The position numbers and the translations under genes were made by a program. Shown here piece by piece: positions 10,970-22,151 of a DNA stretch of 64,000 nt (positions are counted from its first letter, which is position 1; each line of letters opens with the position of its first letter). Origin of the DNA: Chloroflexota bacterium (GTDB taxonomy: Bacteria > Chloroflexota > Limnocylindria > Limnocylindrales > CSP1-4); NCBI GenBank assembly GCA_021783095.1, contig JAJXUG010000015.1, positions 1 through 64,000 of the forward strand, in the 5' to 3' direction. The notes beneath the pieces are model-generated. The model did no database searches. It saw only the letters and a list, made by a program, of their open reading frames with translations, and was not told the origin of the DNA.

Positions 10970-11082
10970 CCCCCGGCGCCACTGCCACCACCCCGGCGCC
11001 ACTGCCACGTTTCTGTCAGCCAGCACCCCCGGCGCCACTGCCACCACCCCCGGCGCCACTGCCACGTTTCTGTCAGCCAGCA
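10970..11082. repeat. Two tandem copies of a 56-57-bp unit
   Basis: The unit contains CCCCGGCGCCACTGCCAC twice and ends in the GTTTCTGTCAGCCAGCA sequence that is also the left arm of the adjacent palindromic element. Copy 1 is about 10970-11025 and copy 2 about 11026-11082, differing mainly by one C. It lies just upstream of secA and looks like slippage or unequal crossing-over at the edge of the element. Confidence 0.8.
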
Positions 11083-11240
11083 CAAGAACGACTAGGCACT
11101 CCGGCCGAAGCCGTCAGTTTGGCGTCCGGCGACTGCTTGGCGACGACTCAGCCGGATTCGGCGCGATTCGGCCCCGGGATCGCCCGTCTGGGGGCTGCCC
11201 GCCGGTTCCCGTAGTCGTCCTTGTACTCGATGGCAGGAAC
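11066..11240. repeat. Palindromic element A1 (175 bp), downstream copy
   Basis: The left end GTTTCTGTCAGCCAGCACAA and the reverse complement of the right end, GTTCCTGCCATCGAGTACAA, match imperfectly over about 30 bp, so the element has terminal inverted repeats. A second 175-bp copy in the same orientation lies at 11954-12128. The 3' end of the HTH/nuclease gene, about 42 codons, is encoded inside this copy; its right arm encodes the last conserved residues LFLPSS. Confidence 0.8.
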
Positions 11241-11884
11241 AAGACGCCGCCCATTGCGGAGGCAGGGTTCGCGAGCCAGCGCCGCACGCCCGCCGTGCGC
11301 AGCGGCATGAGCTGGTCGATGGTGGCCTGGTGGTCAGCGACGCGGCGCCTCGCCGTCCGGTCGTCCGGGAGCACCAGCAGTCGCGAGACGGTCCGGACCA
11401 CCCATCCCCGCTCCTTGGCCAGCCCGGGCGCGAGGCGCACCTTCCGGTCGAGCGTCGAGAGCATGCCCTGCATGTCGGGCACGGCCGACTTCACCTCGAT
11501 GACGAGCAGCGCACCGGTCGCTGGGTGGAAGGCGAGCACGTCGATCGAGCCCCGCTCGCCATACACGGAGAACGTCGCCTCTGGGACGACTGTCCATCCC
11601 GACGTGCGGAGGAGCCGCACCACGACCTCGACCAGACCAGCATGGGCCGCGTCCAGGAGCCGGTCGAGCTCCTCGCCGTGCCAGTGGATGGAGACCGTCG
11701 CCCGGGCGCCGAGCGCCTCGACGATCTTCACGATCGTACGGCAGGTCAGCGTGTGTGCGTCGCCGCGCTCGCACCGGGAGACGGCGCCTTGAGAGGTGCC
11801 CGACGCCTCGCCCAGCCGCTGCTGCGTCCAGCCGCGTCGCCGGCGGAGAGCGCGGATGGCTTGGCCAAGACGTACGGCATCCAT
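11114..11884 (-). CDS. XRE-type HTH fused to PD-(D/E)XK nuclease-like domain, copy 1
   Basis: Residues 5-60 are an XRE helix-turn-helix (RLGQAIRALRRRRGWTQQRL, then SQGAVSRCERGD). Residues 75-220 resemble a PD-(D/E)XK fold: Glu110 and Asp115 in VYGERGSIDVLAFHP, then Glu130-x-Lys132 in LLVIEVKS. Only this constellation supports nuclease activity; none is shown. A paralogue at 60473-61255 aligns without gaps over at least 150 residues and keeps the same catalytic positions. The gene is bracketed by elements A1 and A2 and its C-terminal tail (from about 221) is repeat-derived. No ribosome-binding site is present; CATCCT sits six bases before the ATG, so it may be leaderless. It could also be an unlinked regulator or a solitary antitoxin-like protein. 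Confidence 0.75.
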   Translation of the reverse strand: MDAVRLGQAIRALRRRRGWTQQRLGEASGTSQGAVSRCERGDAHTLTCRTIVKIVEALGARATVSIHWHGEELDRLLDAAHAGLVEVVVRLLRTSGWTVVPEATFSVYGERGSIDVLAFHPATGALLVIEVKSAVPDMQGMLSTLDRKVRLAPGLAKERGWVVRTVSRLLVLPDDRTARRRVADHQATIDQLMPLRTAGVRRWLANPASAMGGVLFLPSSTRTTTGTGGQPPDGRSRGRIAPNPAESSPSSRRTPN

Positions 11885-11953
11885 GGCGGAAGGATGCCCG
11901 GCAGCGCTTACGCGCCACTTTGTTCACTCGAGCCCCTCTGGGTCATCGCCCTC

Positions 11954-12128
11954 GTTTCTGCCAGCCAGTACAGGGACGACTAGGCACTCTGGCCGAAACC
12001 GGCAGTTCGGCGGGTGGCGACTAGGAGACGAGGATTCGGCCCGCTCTGGTCAGATCCGGCGAGAGAATCGGTCGTCGGGAGGCCCGCGACGAGTTCCGCA
12101 GTCGTGCTTGTACTGGGTAGCAGAAAAC
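11954..12128. repeat. Palindromic element A2 (175 bp), upstream copy
   Basis: Starts GTTTCTGCCAGCCAGTACAG; the reverse complement of its end reads GTTTTCTGCTACCCAGTACA, giving terminal inverted repeats. It is in the same orientation and has the same length as A1, with strong similarity near the ends (CGACTAGGCACT, GGCCGAA) and less in the middle. It lies 70 bases upstream of the HTH/nuclease start and ends 20 bases before the neighbouring small membrane protein gene. Confidence 0.8.
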
Positions 12129-12148
12129 GCGAGCGCGAGGGCAAGCAG

Positions 12149-12418
12149 CTACGCTCCGGCGCCCACCAGGTGCCAGATCCCCAGCCCGTAGCCGGCCATG
12201 ACGATGGCGAACGTGATCACCGCGAGCGCCACCCAGAACGCCACCGACCGCGCGGCCGACGTGGGGTTCATCTCGGGGTTGCTCAGGTCCGGCAGCTTGC
12301 CGCCCTTGAGCGACGCACCCCAGCGGGACGAGCGCAGGCCCTCACGCCACGCGGGATCGTTTCCGGTCCGGACATCGAAACCGCCCTTCCCGTCGGGGCG
12401 GTGCAGCTGCAGGCTCAT
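12149..12418 (-). CDS. Small conserved-looking membrane protein
   Basis: An 89-residue protein with a polar N-terminus (HRPDGKGGFDVRTGNDPAWR) and one C-terminal membrane helix (about 58-84, VAFWVALAVITFAIVMAGYG). It follows prs by 21 bases on the same strand and is probably the last gene of the par-gyr-prs run. Family not recognised. Confidence 0.65.
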   Translation of the reverse strand: MSLQLHRPDGKGGFDVRTGNDPAWREGLRSSRWGASLKGGKLPDLSNPEMNPTSAARSVAFWVALAVITFAIVMAGYGLGIWHLVGAGA

Positions 12419-12439
12419 GGATCTCCGAGTGTGGCCGGC

Positions 12440-13525
12440 TCAGCCGGCGGATGCGGGCAGCACCGATGGTACGCCGTCGTCAGGGTCTGAACGATCCGAT
12501 CCGGGGGCCTCGTCGTCCTCCCAGAGGAGCATCTCCTGGGCGAACGAGGCCTCGGGGCCGAACAGCGCGCCCACGGACTCGCCCCTGTGGATCCGCTTGA
12601 TCGCCTCGCCGACGAGCGGGGCGACCGACAGCACCTTGATCCGCGGGATCTGCTTCTCGGGCGTCAGCGGGATGGTGTCGGTCACGACGACCTCGGCCAG
12701 GTTCGACGCCTGGATCCGCTCGATCGCCGGGTCCGAGAGCACGCCGTGCGTCGCGCAGGCGTGGATCTCAGTGACGCCCTCGCGCTCCAGGGCCCGGGTG
12801 ATCTCGATGAGCGTGCCGGCGGTGTCGATCTCGTCATCGACGATGATCGCCCTGCGGCCGCGCACATCGCCGATGACATTGATCACCTCGGCCCGGTCGA
12901 GGTTGCCGTGGCGCCGCTTCTCCACGATGGCGAGCGGCGCGTCGAGCAGCTCCGCGAACTGCCGGGCCCGCTTGGCGAACCCGAGGTCGGTGACCACTAC
13001 GCAGTCGTTGAGCCGCTTGTCGAGGAAGTAGCGGCTGAGCAGGTGGACCGCCGTCAGCTCGTCGACCGGGATGTTGAAGAACCCCTGGATCTGGCCCTGG
13101 TGGAGGTCCATGGTCAGGATCCGGTCCGCGCCGGCGACCGTGATCATGTCCGCGATGAGCCGCGCCGTGATCGGCACCCGCGGCTGGTCCTTCTTGTCGG
13201 ACCGCCCGTAGGCGTAGTACGGCACGACCGCGGTGATCCTGCCGGCCGACGCGCGCTTGAACGCGTCGATCATGATCAGGAGCTCCATGATCGACTGGTT
13301 CACCGGCCGCGAGGTGGGCTGGACCAAAAAGACGTCCTTCTCGCGGACGTTGTCGAGGATGCGAACGAAGATGTTCTCGTTCGCGAACGTGAACACCTCA
13401 GCCCTGCCGGGACGGCCTCCCACATACTGGGCGATCTTGCGCGCCAGCTCGGGGTTCGCGTTGCCGTGGTAGATCTCGAACTGGTCCGCGTACAAGGCTG
13501 CCTCCCGCTCGCCGAAGGCCGTCAC
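12440..13525 (-). CDS. prs: Ribose-phosphate pyrophosphokinase
   Basis: Makes PRPP from ribose 5-phosphate and ATP for nucleotide, His and Trp synthesis. The 361-residue protein is longer than the usual 310-320. Landmarks are [20 protein letters not shown], the ATP-binding loop [14 protein letters not shown], the metal-binding [24 protein letters not shown] and the PRPP loop [13 protein letters not shown]. The C-terminal 30 residues are acidic and Ser/Pro-rich. It overlaps the gyrA stop by four bases, so translation is coupled. Confidence 0.93.
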   Translation of the reverse strand: MTAFGEREAALYADQFEIYHGNANPELARKIAQYVGGRPGRAEVFTFANENIFVRILDNVREKDVFLVQPTSRPVNQSIMELLIMIDAFKRASAGRITAVVPYYAYGRSDKKDQPRVPITARLIADMITVAGADRILTMDLHQGQIQGFFNIPVDELTAVHLLSRYFLDKRLNDCVVVTDLGFAKRARQFAELLDAPLAIVEKRRHGNLDRAEVINVIGDVRGRRAIIVDDEIDTAGTLIEITRALEREGVTEIHACATHGVLSDPAIERIQASNLAEVVVTDTIPLTPEKQIPRIKVLSVAPLVGEAIKRIHRGESVGALFGPEASFAQEMLLWEDDEAPGSDRSDPDDGVPSVLPASAG

Positions 13526-16089
13526 GAGCGCACCTTGGTCCCCTCGTCCGGAGCTCCGCCGTCCGGGTGGGGGTCGTCATTGTCCCCCATGGCGCTCCTG
13601 TCCGCCAGCCCTGCCCGGAAGGCGGAGATCGCGGCGACCGTGTCGCCCTCGCTCAGCCGCATCACGATCACGCCCCGGGCGGATGGCGAGTAGCGGTTGA
13701 TCGAGTTCGTCTCCGTGCGGATGACCTGCCCGCCGCCCGAGATGAGCAGCAGCTCCTCATCCGCGTCGGTGACCTGCTGGACCGCGGCCACGAGGCCGGT
13801 CTTGCGGCCCTCGAGCGCGATCAGCCGCACGCCCTGCCCGCCGCGGTGCTTGACGCGGAACTCCTTGAGCGGGACGCGCTTCCCGTAGCCCGTCTCGGTG
13901 AGGACGAGCAGGTCCGCGCCGAGCTCGACGACGCTCATCGAGACCACGGCGTCCCCCTGGCGCGCGAGCCGGATCCCGATCACCCCGCCGGCGTCGCGGC
14001 CCATCGGCCGGACCTCGCTCTCGTGGAACCGGGCGAGCATGCCCTGGGCGGTGGCGATGATCACGTCGTCCGAGCCGGACGACACCGACACCCACGCCAG
14101 CTCGTCGCCCTCGGCGATGGTGATCGCGCGGATGCCCGTGGAGCGGACGCGCTCGAACTGCTCGAGCGGGGACTTCTTGATGATCCCGCGCCGGGTGGCC
14201 AGCACCAGGTGGTGGCCCGGGGCGAAGTCGGGGAGGCAGATCGTGGCCACCGGGACCTCGCCGGACTCGACCTGGACGCCCGGCAGGTTGATGATCGCCA
14301 TGCCCTTCGCCTGTCGCGAGGCGTCGGGGATGGCGTGGACCTTGGCGCTGAACACGCGGCCGCGGTTGGTGAAGAACAGCGCCCAGTCGTGGGTGTTCGC
14401 CGCGAGCAGGTGCTCGACCGCGTCCTCCTCGCGGGTGACGTGGCCGATGATGCCCTTGCCGCCGCGGTGCTGGCGCCGGTAGGTCGCGACAGGCTGGCGC
14501 TTGATGTAGCCGCGCCGGCTGATCGTGATCACCACGTCCTCGTCGGCGATCAGGTCCTCGTCGGTCATCTCGCGGCTGGAGTCGTCCTGGACGCGGGTCC
14601 GGCGCTCGCCGGCGTACTTGCGCTTCAGCTCCGCCAGCTCGTCCTTGATGATCGAGAGCACGCGGGCCGGGTTGGCCAGGATGTCCTCGAGCTCGGCGAT
14701 GAGCTGGATGACCGCGAGGTACTCGTCCTCGATCTTCTGGCGCTCGAGGGCGGCCAGGCGGGCGAGCCGCATGTCGAGGATGGCCTGGGCCTGCAGCTCT
14801 GACAGCCCGAAGCGGCGCATCAGGTTGTTGCGCGCGTTCTCGACGTCGGCCGACTCGCGGATCGTCCGGATCACCTCGTCGAGGTTGTCGAGCGCGATCT
14901 TGAGGCCCTCGAGGATGTGCGCCCGGGCCCGGGCCTTCTCGAGGTCGTACTCGGTGCGCCGACGGACGATCTCCCGGCGGTGCTCCACGTAGTGCCCGAT
15001 GACGCTCTTGAGGGGCAGCGTCTGCGGCTGCCCGTCGACGAGCGCGAGCATGTTGAGGTTGAACGCCTGCTGCATCGCGGTGTGCTTGAACAGGTTGTTC
15101 AGCACCTTGTGCGGGTTGGCGTCCTTCTTGATCTCGATGTAGATCCGCATCCCGTCGCGGTCGGACTCATCGCGCAGGTCGCTGATGCCGTCGAGCTTCT
15201 TGTCCTTGACCAGGTCGGCGATCTTCTCGAGCAGCGCAGCCTTGTTCACCTGGTACGGGAGCTCGGACACGATGATCGCCGTGCGGTCGTGGCGGGCTTC
15301 CTCGAACGCGACCTGCGCCCGCATCACCACCCGGCCGTGGCCGTGGGCGTACATCTCGCGGATCGCGTCGACGGTCTCGTTCTCGCCGGTGAGCGAGTTG
15401 CGGCGCGTCTCGTAGCGGAAGATCGAGCCGCCCGTGGGGAAGTCGGGGCCCTTGACGATGTTGCACAGGTCGTCGTTGGTGATCGACGGGTCGTTGATGT
15501 AGGCAACCGTGGCGTCCACGACCTCGCCCAGGTGGTGGGGCGGGATGTTGGTCGCCATGCCCACGGCGATCCCCGACGACCCGTTGATCAGCAGGTTCGG
15601 GAGCTTCGCGGGCAGGACAGACGGCTGCTTCTGGGTGCCGTCGTAGTTGTCCTCGTAGTCGACGGTGTCCTTGTCGATGTCGGCGAGCATCTCCGCCGAG
15701 ATCGCGGTGAGGCGCGCCTCCGTGTACCGCATGGCCGCAGCGGAGTCACCGTCGACGGAGCCGAAGTTGCCCTGCCCGTCGACGAGCGGGTAGCGCATCG
15801 AGAAGTCCTGGGCCAAGCGGACCAAAGCGTCGTACAGCGCGACGTCGCCGTGCGGGTGGTACTTGCCCATCACCTCGCCGACGATCGCTGCGCACTTGCG
15901 GTACGAGCTGGTGGCGGACAGGCCCATCTCGCCCATCGTGTACAGGATCCGGCGGTGGACCGGCTTGAGGCCGTCGCGCACGTCCGGCAGGGCCCGCGCG
16001 ACGATCACGCTCATCGCGTAGTCGAGGTACGAGACGCGCATCTCGTCCTCGATGCGGACGGCTTTGACGTCGCCCAGGTCGTCGGTCAC
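13522..16089 (-). CDS. gyrA: DNA gyrase subunit A
   Basis: Cleaves and rejoins DNA in gyrase; acts as A2B2 with the GyrB encoded upstream. 855 residues. The catalytic Tyr122 lies in [10 protein letters not shown] and the C-terminal GyrA box reads QHRGGKG (QRRGGKG in E. coli), identifying gyrase rather than topoisomerase IV. In the quinolone pocket [12 protein letters not shown] the residue equivalent to E. coli Ser83 is Val, while Asp87 is kept. It starts 21 bases after the AlkD-like gene and its stop overlaps the prs start. Confidence 0.97.
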   Translation of the reverse strand: MTDDLGDVKAVRIEDEMRVSYLDYAMSVIVARALPDVRDGLKPVHRRILYTMGEMGLSATSSYRKCAAIVGEVMGKYHPHGDVALYDALVRLAQDFSMRYPLVDGQGNFGSVDGDSAAAMRYTEARLTAISAEMLADIDKDTVDYEDNYDGTQKQPSVLPAKLPNLLINGSSGIAVGMATNIPPHHLGEVVDATVAYINDPSITNDDLCNIVKGPDFPTGGSIFRYETRRNSLTGENETVDAIREMYAHGHGRVVMRAQVAFEEARHDRTAIIVSELPYQVNKAALLEKIADLVKDKKLDGISDLRDESDRDGMRIYIEIKKDANPHKVLNNLFKHTAMQQAFNLNMLALVDGQPQTLPLKSVIGHYVEHRREIVRRRTEYDLEKARARAHILEGLKIALDNLDEVIRTIRESADVENARNNLMRRFGLSELQAQAILDMRLARLAALERQKIEDEYLAVIQLIAELEDILANPARVLSIIKDELAELKRKYAGERRTRVQDDSSREMTDEDLIADEDVVITISRRGYIKRQPVATYRRQHRGGKGIIGHVTREEDAVEHLLAANTHDWALFFTNRGRVFSAKVHAIPDASRQAKGMAIINLPGVQVESGEVPVATICLPDFAPGHHLVLATRRGIIKKSPLEQFERVRSTGIRAITIAEGDELAWVSVSSGSDDVIIATAQGMLARFHESEVRPMGRDAGGVIGIRLARQGDAVVSMSVVELGADLLVLTETGYGKRVPLKEFRVKHRGGQGVRLIALEGRKTGLVAAVQQVTDADEELLLISGGGQVIRTETNSINRYSPSARGVIVMRLSEGDTVAAISAFRAGLADRSAMGDNDDPHPDGGAPDEGTKVRS

Positions 16090-16110
16090 TTGGGGGCTCT
16101 CCTCAGGCTG

Positions 16111-17100
16111 CTAGGCGGGTCGGGAACGATCGATGGTGGGGCGCTTGGCGGGCGGGACGTCCACGCCGAGGCCGAGGAAGCTGGCCGCTGCGGCAGCCGC
16201 GCGAGAGGTCGAGGGGGCGCCGGGATGCTTTCGGACGCTGCCCAGCCTGGAGCGGAGCCGCTCGACCGTGTCGGATGGCAGCTTCTCGAAGGTGTCGCGG
16301 ACGACCCAGGCGCGGTGGCCGTCGTTGTGCTCGGCCGCTTCGGTCGCCTCGCGGTCCAGGAAGGCGGCCACGGCTGCCGGGTCCACGTACAGCAGGTTGC
16401 GCAGCGCCCAGGACAGACTCTTCTGGACATCGGGCTCAGCGTCGCCGATGAGGTCGCCGACGAGCGCGATCCCGCGGCGGGCGATCTCGGGCGTCCGGCC
16501 GGCTGCGTGGTCGACGAAGGGGATCGTGGCCACGGTGCTCCCCACGAGGCGGCGCTCCCAGCGTGATGGCGAGTACGCCAGCTGCTCCAGCTCCGCCCAG
16601 CGGTACGGCTCGGCGAGGATGCCGCGCCCGACCACGTGGGCGAGGTTGTCGACGGTGATCCAGTCGGCGGCGGACCGCGCCTCGCGGCGGAGCAGCTGCC
16701 ACGCGCGCTCCGGCTCGTGGACGATCGCCCGGTCGAGGAGGTCGTTGGCGAGCCAGTGGAGCTCGAGGGGGGCCTGCCGCTGCAAGTGGTCCGCGATGTC
16801 GAGCAGCGTACCCGGGTTGTCGCGGCGGGTGGCGGATCGGAGACCGCGCGTCACAGCCGAGAGCAGCGTGGCGCGCACACCCAGCACCTCGCCGATGGCC
16901 GGGGCCACGCGGCGCACGCCTTCGAGGCCCTCGGCGTCCGCGAGCTCCGGCAGCCCGTCGTGGAGCGTCTGGGCGATGGCGGCCGGATCCTGCGCCTCCT
17001 CGCCGGCCCGGCGGCCCAGGGCGATCGCCGCGTCGAGGTGCGCCGCGACGAACGCCTGGGAGCGCTCGGTGGCGGGGCTCGCCGCCGCGACGGGCGTCAT
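16111..17100 (-). CDS. HEAT-repeat DNA alkylation repair-like protein (AlkD family)
   Basis: A 329-residue, almost wholly helical protein with repeated HEAT-like units (LELHWLANDLLDRAIVHEPE, WELL-type turns, WERRLVGSTVATIPFVDHA, SLSWALRNLLYVDPAAVAAF), like AlkC/AlkD DNA glycosylases and related DNA-binding HEAT proteins. AlkD removes bulky or alkylated bases without base flipping. Assignment of activity is uncertain because the catalytic residues could not be placed. The ATG at 17100 overlaps the thioesterase stop by four bases and AGGTGGA lies upstream; the longer open frame to 17457 is rejected. Confidence 0.6.
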   Translation of the reverse strand: MTPVAAASPATERSQAFVAAHLDAAIALGRRAGEEAQDPAAIAQTLHDGLPELADAEGLEGVRRVAPAIGEVLGVRATLLSAVTRGLRSATRRDNPGTLLDIADHLQRQAPLELHWLANDLLDRAIVHEPERAWQLLRREARSAADWITVDNLAHVVGRGILAEPYRWAELEQLAYSPSRWERRLVGSTVATIPFVDHAAGRTPEIARRGIALVGDLIGDAEPDVQKSLSWALRNLLYVDPAAVAAFLDREATEAAEHNDGHRAWVVRDTFEKLPSDTVERLRSRLGSVRKHPGAPSTSRAAAAAASFLGLGVDVPPAKRPTIDRSRPA

Positions 17101-17579
17101 TGCTGGTCCACCTGCCCGGGCGTGGCGTCCGCGTCCTGTCCGTCGGGGACGAGGGTGAAGCCGTAGCGCGCCTTGAGCTCGGCCTTCTTGTCGTCGGGGG
17201 CGCCCACGAAGGTCGCCGTGGCCCGGGCGAGGAGGTTGCCGTCCTCGTCGGTGAGGACGCCCTCCGTCTCGACGATCCTGCGCCGGACGCTGGTCACCCG
17301 CCCCTCGCCGTGGATCGGCCGGCCGATCGGGACGGGGCGCTTGAACTCCACGTTGATGCGGGCCGTCACGCCCCACAGGTCGTGCTCGACCACCGCCCAG
17401 GCCATCACCTCGTCGAGGATCGTCGAGATGACCCCGCCGTGGGCGATGCCCTCCCATCCCTCGAACTGCGGGCTGAGCGTGGTGTCCACCCAGCAGCGCC
17501 CCTCGCCGGCGTGGAGCGCCAGGTGCAGCCCGCGGGCGTTGAGCGTCCCGCAGGCGAAGCAGTTGTGCGGCTCGAGCAT
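17097..17579 (-). CDS. Hotdog-fold PaaI-type thioesterase
   Basis: The 160-residue product begins MLEPHNCFACGTLNARGLHL, the usual opening of this PaaI-like subgroup, and carries the hotdog catalytic segment EGIAHGGVISTILDEVMAWA followed by VNVEFKRPVPIG-like strands. Such enzymes hydrolyse acyl-CoA thioesters; the substrate is unknown. The ATG at 17579 is 43 bases after the gyrB stop and has a weak ribosome-binding site; upstream in-frame codons overlap gyrB. It overlaps the next gene by four bases. Confidence 0.82.
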   Translation of the reverse strand: MLEPHNCFACGTLNARGLHLALHAGEGRCWVDTTLSPQFEGWEGIAHGGVISTILDEVMAWAVVEHDLWGVTARINVEFKRPVPIGRPIHGEGRVTSVRRRIVETEGVLTDEDGNLLARATATFVGAPDDKKAELKARYGFTLVPDGQDADATPGQVDQQ

Positions 17580-17622
17580 GACCCGGCGACCCGCGATGCG
17601 GACGTCGCCGAAGGTCCCGGTC

Positions 17623-20449
<2,827 letters not shown>

Positions 20450-20453
<4 letters not shown>

Positions 20454-21274
20454 GCCACCGCTCCCGTCGCGAACCCGTCGGTGGGCTGAGGCGCCACCGC
20501 CTCCTCGTTCACCGGATGACGAGCCCGGAGTTCTCTGGCCAAGCTCGCGTAGGCCTCGGCGCCCTTGGAGTCCGGCCGGTACAGGGCGATCGGCAGGCCG
20601 TGGCTCGGCGCCTCCGAGAGCCTGACGCTGCGCGGCACGACCGTCTTGAACACTGAGTCCCGAAGGTGGCGACGCACCTCGTCCGCGACCTCCGTTGAGA
20701 GGTTGGTGCGGCTGTCGAACATGGTCAGCACCACGCCGGCGATCGAGAGGTCCGGGTTCAAGTGGTCTCGCACGAGGTTGATGGTGGCGATCAGTTGGGT
20801 CAATCCTTCTAGGGCGTAGTACTCGCACTGGATCGGCACGAGGACCTGTTCCACCCCGGTGAGCGCGTTGACGGTGAGCAGGCCGAGTGACGGCGGGCAG
20901 TCCACGAGCACCCAGTCCCAGGAGGCTGCCTCGCTCCGCAAGGCCCGCGCGAGCCGATGCTCGCGTCCCTCCTGGTTGGCAAGCTCGATTTCCAGGCCGG
21001 CGAGGGAGATCGAGGAGGGCACGAGTCGGACACCCGTGACCGGCGTCTCGACATGCAGCTCGGCGAGGGGTCGCCCGTCGACGAGCGCCTCGTAGACCGA
21101 TGCCTTGATGGAGGAGCGATCAATCCCGAACCCGCTCGTGGCGTTGCCCTGCGGATCGAGATCGATCACGAGGACACGGTCACCGAGGAGCGCCAAGTAG
21201 GTTGCGAGGTTCACCACCGTAGTGGTCTTCCCGACGCCGCCCTTCTGATTCGTACAGGCGATCGTCTGGCCCAC
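20450..21274 (-). CDS. parA: ParA, chromosome partition ATPase
   Basis: A Walker-type ATPase that drives segregation of ParB-parS complexes. It shows the deviant Walker A KGGVGKTTT, LVIDLDPQGNAT, LVDCPPSLG and SEAPSHGLP, all typical of Soj. GTG 21274 is chosen (274 residues) because AGGGAGG sits four bases upstream and the promoter at 21336-21309 places the transcript start near 21302; an in-frame ATG at 21301 would sit at the transcript start with no ribosome-binding site. Confidence 0.95.
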
Positions 21275-21308
21275 GCAACCTCCCTGAACGATCATCGTCA
21301 ACCCCTGA

Positions 21309-21336
21309 ATTCTAGCATCGGAGCGCCCCCGACCAA
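21309..21336 (-). promoter_or_regulatory. Promoter of the parA operon
   Basis: Minus strand TTGGTC (21331-21336), 16 bases, then TAGAAT (21309-21314) preceded by TGC, an extended -10. It lies about 95 bases from parS, so ParB spreading could affect it. Confidence 0.6.
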
Positions 21337-21429
21337 CTCCTCGGAGCTTGGCGGTCCGGCGGGCGCCAATGGTCCCCGACCGGACTTAGCGCAGCCTCAC
21401 TCGCGGCTTGGCGCCCCCTCTACGGCCGA

Positions 21430-21445
21430 TGTTTCACGTGAAACA
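21430..21445. other. parS centromere site, perfect 16-bp palindrome
   Basis: TGTTTCACGTGAAACA, identical to the bacterial parS consensus, lies in the 379-bp gap between the divergent parA and mreD genes. ParB should load here. Confidence 0.97.
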
Positions 21446-21535
21446 ACGTCCCCTGAAGGCCGCAGGAGGCGCACTAGGCGCCTCTGACGTGACAGGGCGT
21501 ACCTCGAACGTTTGGAGTTCTTCACCCTGTGGCAA

Positions 21536-21564
21536 TTGCCCGACCGGTGGCCCCATGGGATACT
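21536..21564 (+). promoter_or_regulatory. Promoter of the mreD-mrdA-rodA operon
   Basis: TTGCCC (21536-21541), 17 bases, GATACT (21559-21564), about 90 bases before the mreD start. The rest of the parA-mreD gap shows only parS and this signal. Confidence 0.55.
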
Positions 21565-21653
21565 CCGGCCGAGCTCTACGCTGCCATTCCGTCGTCGCGG
21601 TCGCCCACTTCTGCGCCCGACCGTCGGCCGTCAGCCGAGGATCGACGCCACAC

Positions 21654-22151
21654 ATGCAACTCACCCTCGCCGCGGTGCTGGCCGTGGTGGCTGCGCTCGT
21701 TGAATACACCATCATCCCGTATCTCCAGCTCGGGGACGCCGCACTCCAGCCCGTTCTCCTGCTCGCCGCCATCTGGACCGTCGTCGGCAGCCTCGAGGCC
21801 GGCCTCACCGTGGCATTCGTCGGTGGGCTCGCCCTCGACGTGCTCAGCCAGCGACCGCTTGGTGCCTCAGCGTTCAGCCTTCTGATCGCGATTGGGGTGG
21901 CCTCGCTCATCGGAGGAGCCCTCCGCAGAGCCCGGATCCTCGCCCCGATCGTCGTGACCGCCGCCGCAAGTCTGGTTTACTCGATGCTTCTGCTACTCGT
22001 CACATCGCTCCTGAACGGCGTCTCGATTGACGGCGCCAACACCATGGTCATGCCCTCCGCCATCTACACCACCGTCGCGGCCGCCGTCATCGGACCGCTC
22101 GCGGTCACCGTGGCGATGCGCCGCCGTGACCCGGAACGAGTTGACTGGTGA
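21654..22151 (+). CDS. mreD: MreD, rod-shape elongasome membrane protein
   Basis: A 165-residue polytopic protein (about five helices) with the MreD look: VEYTIIPYLQLGDAALQPVL, LEAGLTVAFVGGLALDVLSQ and a final helix ending in basic residues. It supports peptidoglycan elongation with PBP2 and RodA. GAGGATC lies upstream of the chosen ATG; the open frame extends further but lacks a better start. MreB and MreC genes are not adjacent. Its stop overlaps the mrdA GTG. Confidence 0.85.
   Translation: MQLTLAAVLAVVAALVEYTIIPYLQLGDAALQPVLLLAAIWTVVGSLEAGLTVAFVGGLALDVLSQRPLGASAFSLLIAIGVASLIGGALRRARILAPIVVTAAASLVYSMLLLLVTSLLNGVSIDGANTMVMPSAIYTTVAAAVIGPLAVTVAMRRRDPERVDW

Noticed and set aside
10970-11082. 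Possible CRISPR-like array (repeated GGCGCCACTGCCAC)
   Set aside because: Only two tandem units, no unique spacers, no cas genes.
10877-11083. N-terminal extension of the secA frame through the tandem repeats
   Set aside because: SecA begins at MRFLSRFF; the extension is repeat-encoded and lies upstream of the likely transcript start.
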